From: Eubacterium sp. UBA3782
Lineage (GTDB): Bacteria; Bacillota; Clostridia; Lachnospirales; Lachnospiraceae
Assembly (NCBI GenBank): GCA_002368795.1
Contig: DFFG01000002.1
Coordinates: 1 to 12,547 of the forward strand
Reading direction: 5' to 3'
Length of the DNA: 12,547 nt
This document shows, in pieces, positions 12,435-12,547 of the stretch. Both the position numbers and the translations under genes were made by a program. Under the pieces are notes generated by a model. The model was not told the DNA's origin, did no database searches, and saw nothing but the letters and a program-made list of their open reading frames with translations. Position 1 is the stretch's first letter. The number at the start of each line of letters is the position of its first letter.

Positions 12435-12547
12435 GATAAAAACTTTTATGATATCGGAGAAAATGACTTAACATATGGTAGGGGATATGTCTACTCTCTA
12501 CAGTACCATATCGTCTGGTGCACAAAGTACAGAAGAAAGGTGCTGAA
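12432..12547 (+). CDS. tnpA: IS200/IS605-family transposase TnpA, N-terminal part
   Basis: The first 38 codons are in the window; the gene continues past the right edge. The segment YSLQYHIVWCTKYRRKVL (residues 22-39, the last codon cut by the edge) is the typical N-terminal strand of Y1 single-strand transposases, which excise and insert these elements as circular ssDNA at short target sequences beside hairpins. The catalytic HUH and Tyr residues lie beyond the edge, so activity cannot be judged. ATG at 12432 is the only in-frame start seen upstream of the conserved segment. It has no ribosome site and lies in a palindrome, consistent with the tight translational control known for IS200. Whether a tnpB/IscB and guide RNA follow cannot be seen. 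Confidence 0.9.
   Translation, partial: MDKNFYDIGENDLTYGRGYVYSLQYHIVWCTKYRRKVL

Larger units (their letters stand above)
12226..12547 (+). mobile_element. IS200/IS605-family insertion sequence, left part (truncated by window edge)
   Basis: A TnpA start of the HUH (Y1) transposase type begins at 12432 and runs off the edge. The roughly 200 bp between the ABC terminator and tnpA are visibly more AT-rich than the neighbouring genes and carry short palindromes: TTTGG/CCAAA (12222-12238), ATGGATCCAT (12282-12291) and TGCGG/CCGCA (12332-12349). IS200/IS605 ends use subterminal hairpins rather than inverted repeats, so one of these may be the left-end hairpin. The exact left boundary cannot be fixed without the right end or an empty site; 12226 is only the end of the terminator T-run. 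Confidence 0.75.

Overview
The window looks like chromosomal DNA of a moderately GC-rich Firmicute, most likely a Lachnospiraceae-type gut Clostridium relative. The grounds are GGAGG-type ribosome sites, ATG/GTG/TTG starts, TEEPTPEP-type surface linkers, the paired 'zinc ribbon + one membrane helix + outer domain' proteins, and a DUF6765/DUF3160/CapA gene set that I associate with such genomes. The organism call is inference.

Layout. At the left edge, hypA (nickel insertion chaperone) runs leftwards. A gene-poor, repeat-bearing region (425-832) separates it from a rightward cluster: a zinc-ribbon/TM/glycan-binding-like surface protein (833-2023), a four-helix membrane protein (2066-2575), a DUF6765 protein (2578-3738), a six-helix HdeD/DUF308-like membrane protein (3738-4271) and, after 148 bp, a patatin-like phospholipase (4420-5490). 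The middle three genes overlap or nearly touch and are surely co-translated. A leftward pair converges on this cluster with only 5 bp between stops: a zinc-ribbon/TM/DUF3160 protein (10055-7218), then a membrane-anchored CapA-family protein with calcium-loop-like repeats (7157-5496). A divergent control region (10056-10325) separates that pair from a rightward ABC exporter half-transporter (10326-12203). The exporter ends in a clear intrinsic terminator that contains its stop codon. An IS200/IS605-family element follows. Its tnpA starts at 12432 and runs off the right edge.

How the parts may work together. The two flanking transcription units each begin with a protein built on the same plan: N-terminal four-cysteine zinc ribbon in the cytoplasm, polar low-complexity linker, one TM helix, flexible outer linker, large extracellular domain. 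Between them lie a patatin phospholipase, a histidine-rich DUF6765 protein, two polytopic membrane proteins and a CapA-like protein. I read this as a cell-envelope module, possibly lipid or glycan remodelling. That is inference from context only; no gene here has a proven substrate. The most checkable regulatory signals are a 12-bp direct repeat spaced 42 bp around the first promoter, a strong hairpin plus short T-run in the leader of the ABC gene, and a perfect palindrome covering both the -10 box and the start codon of tnpA.
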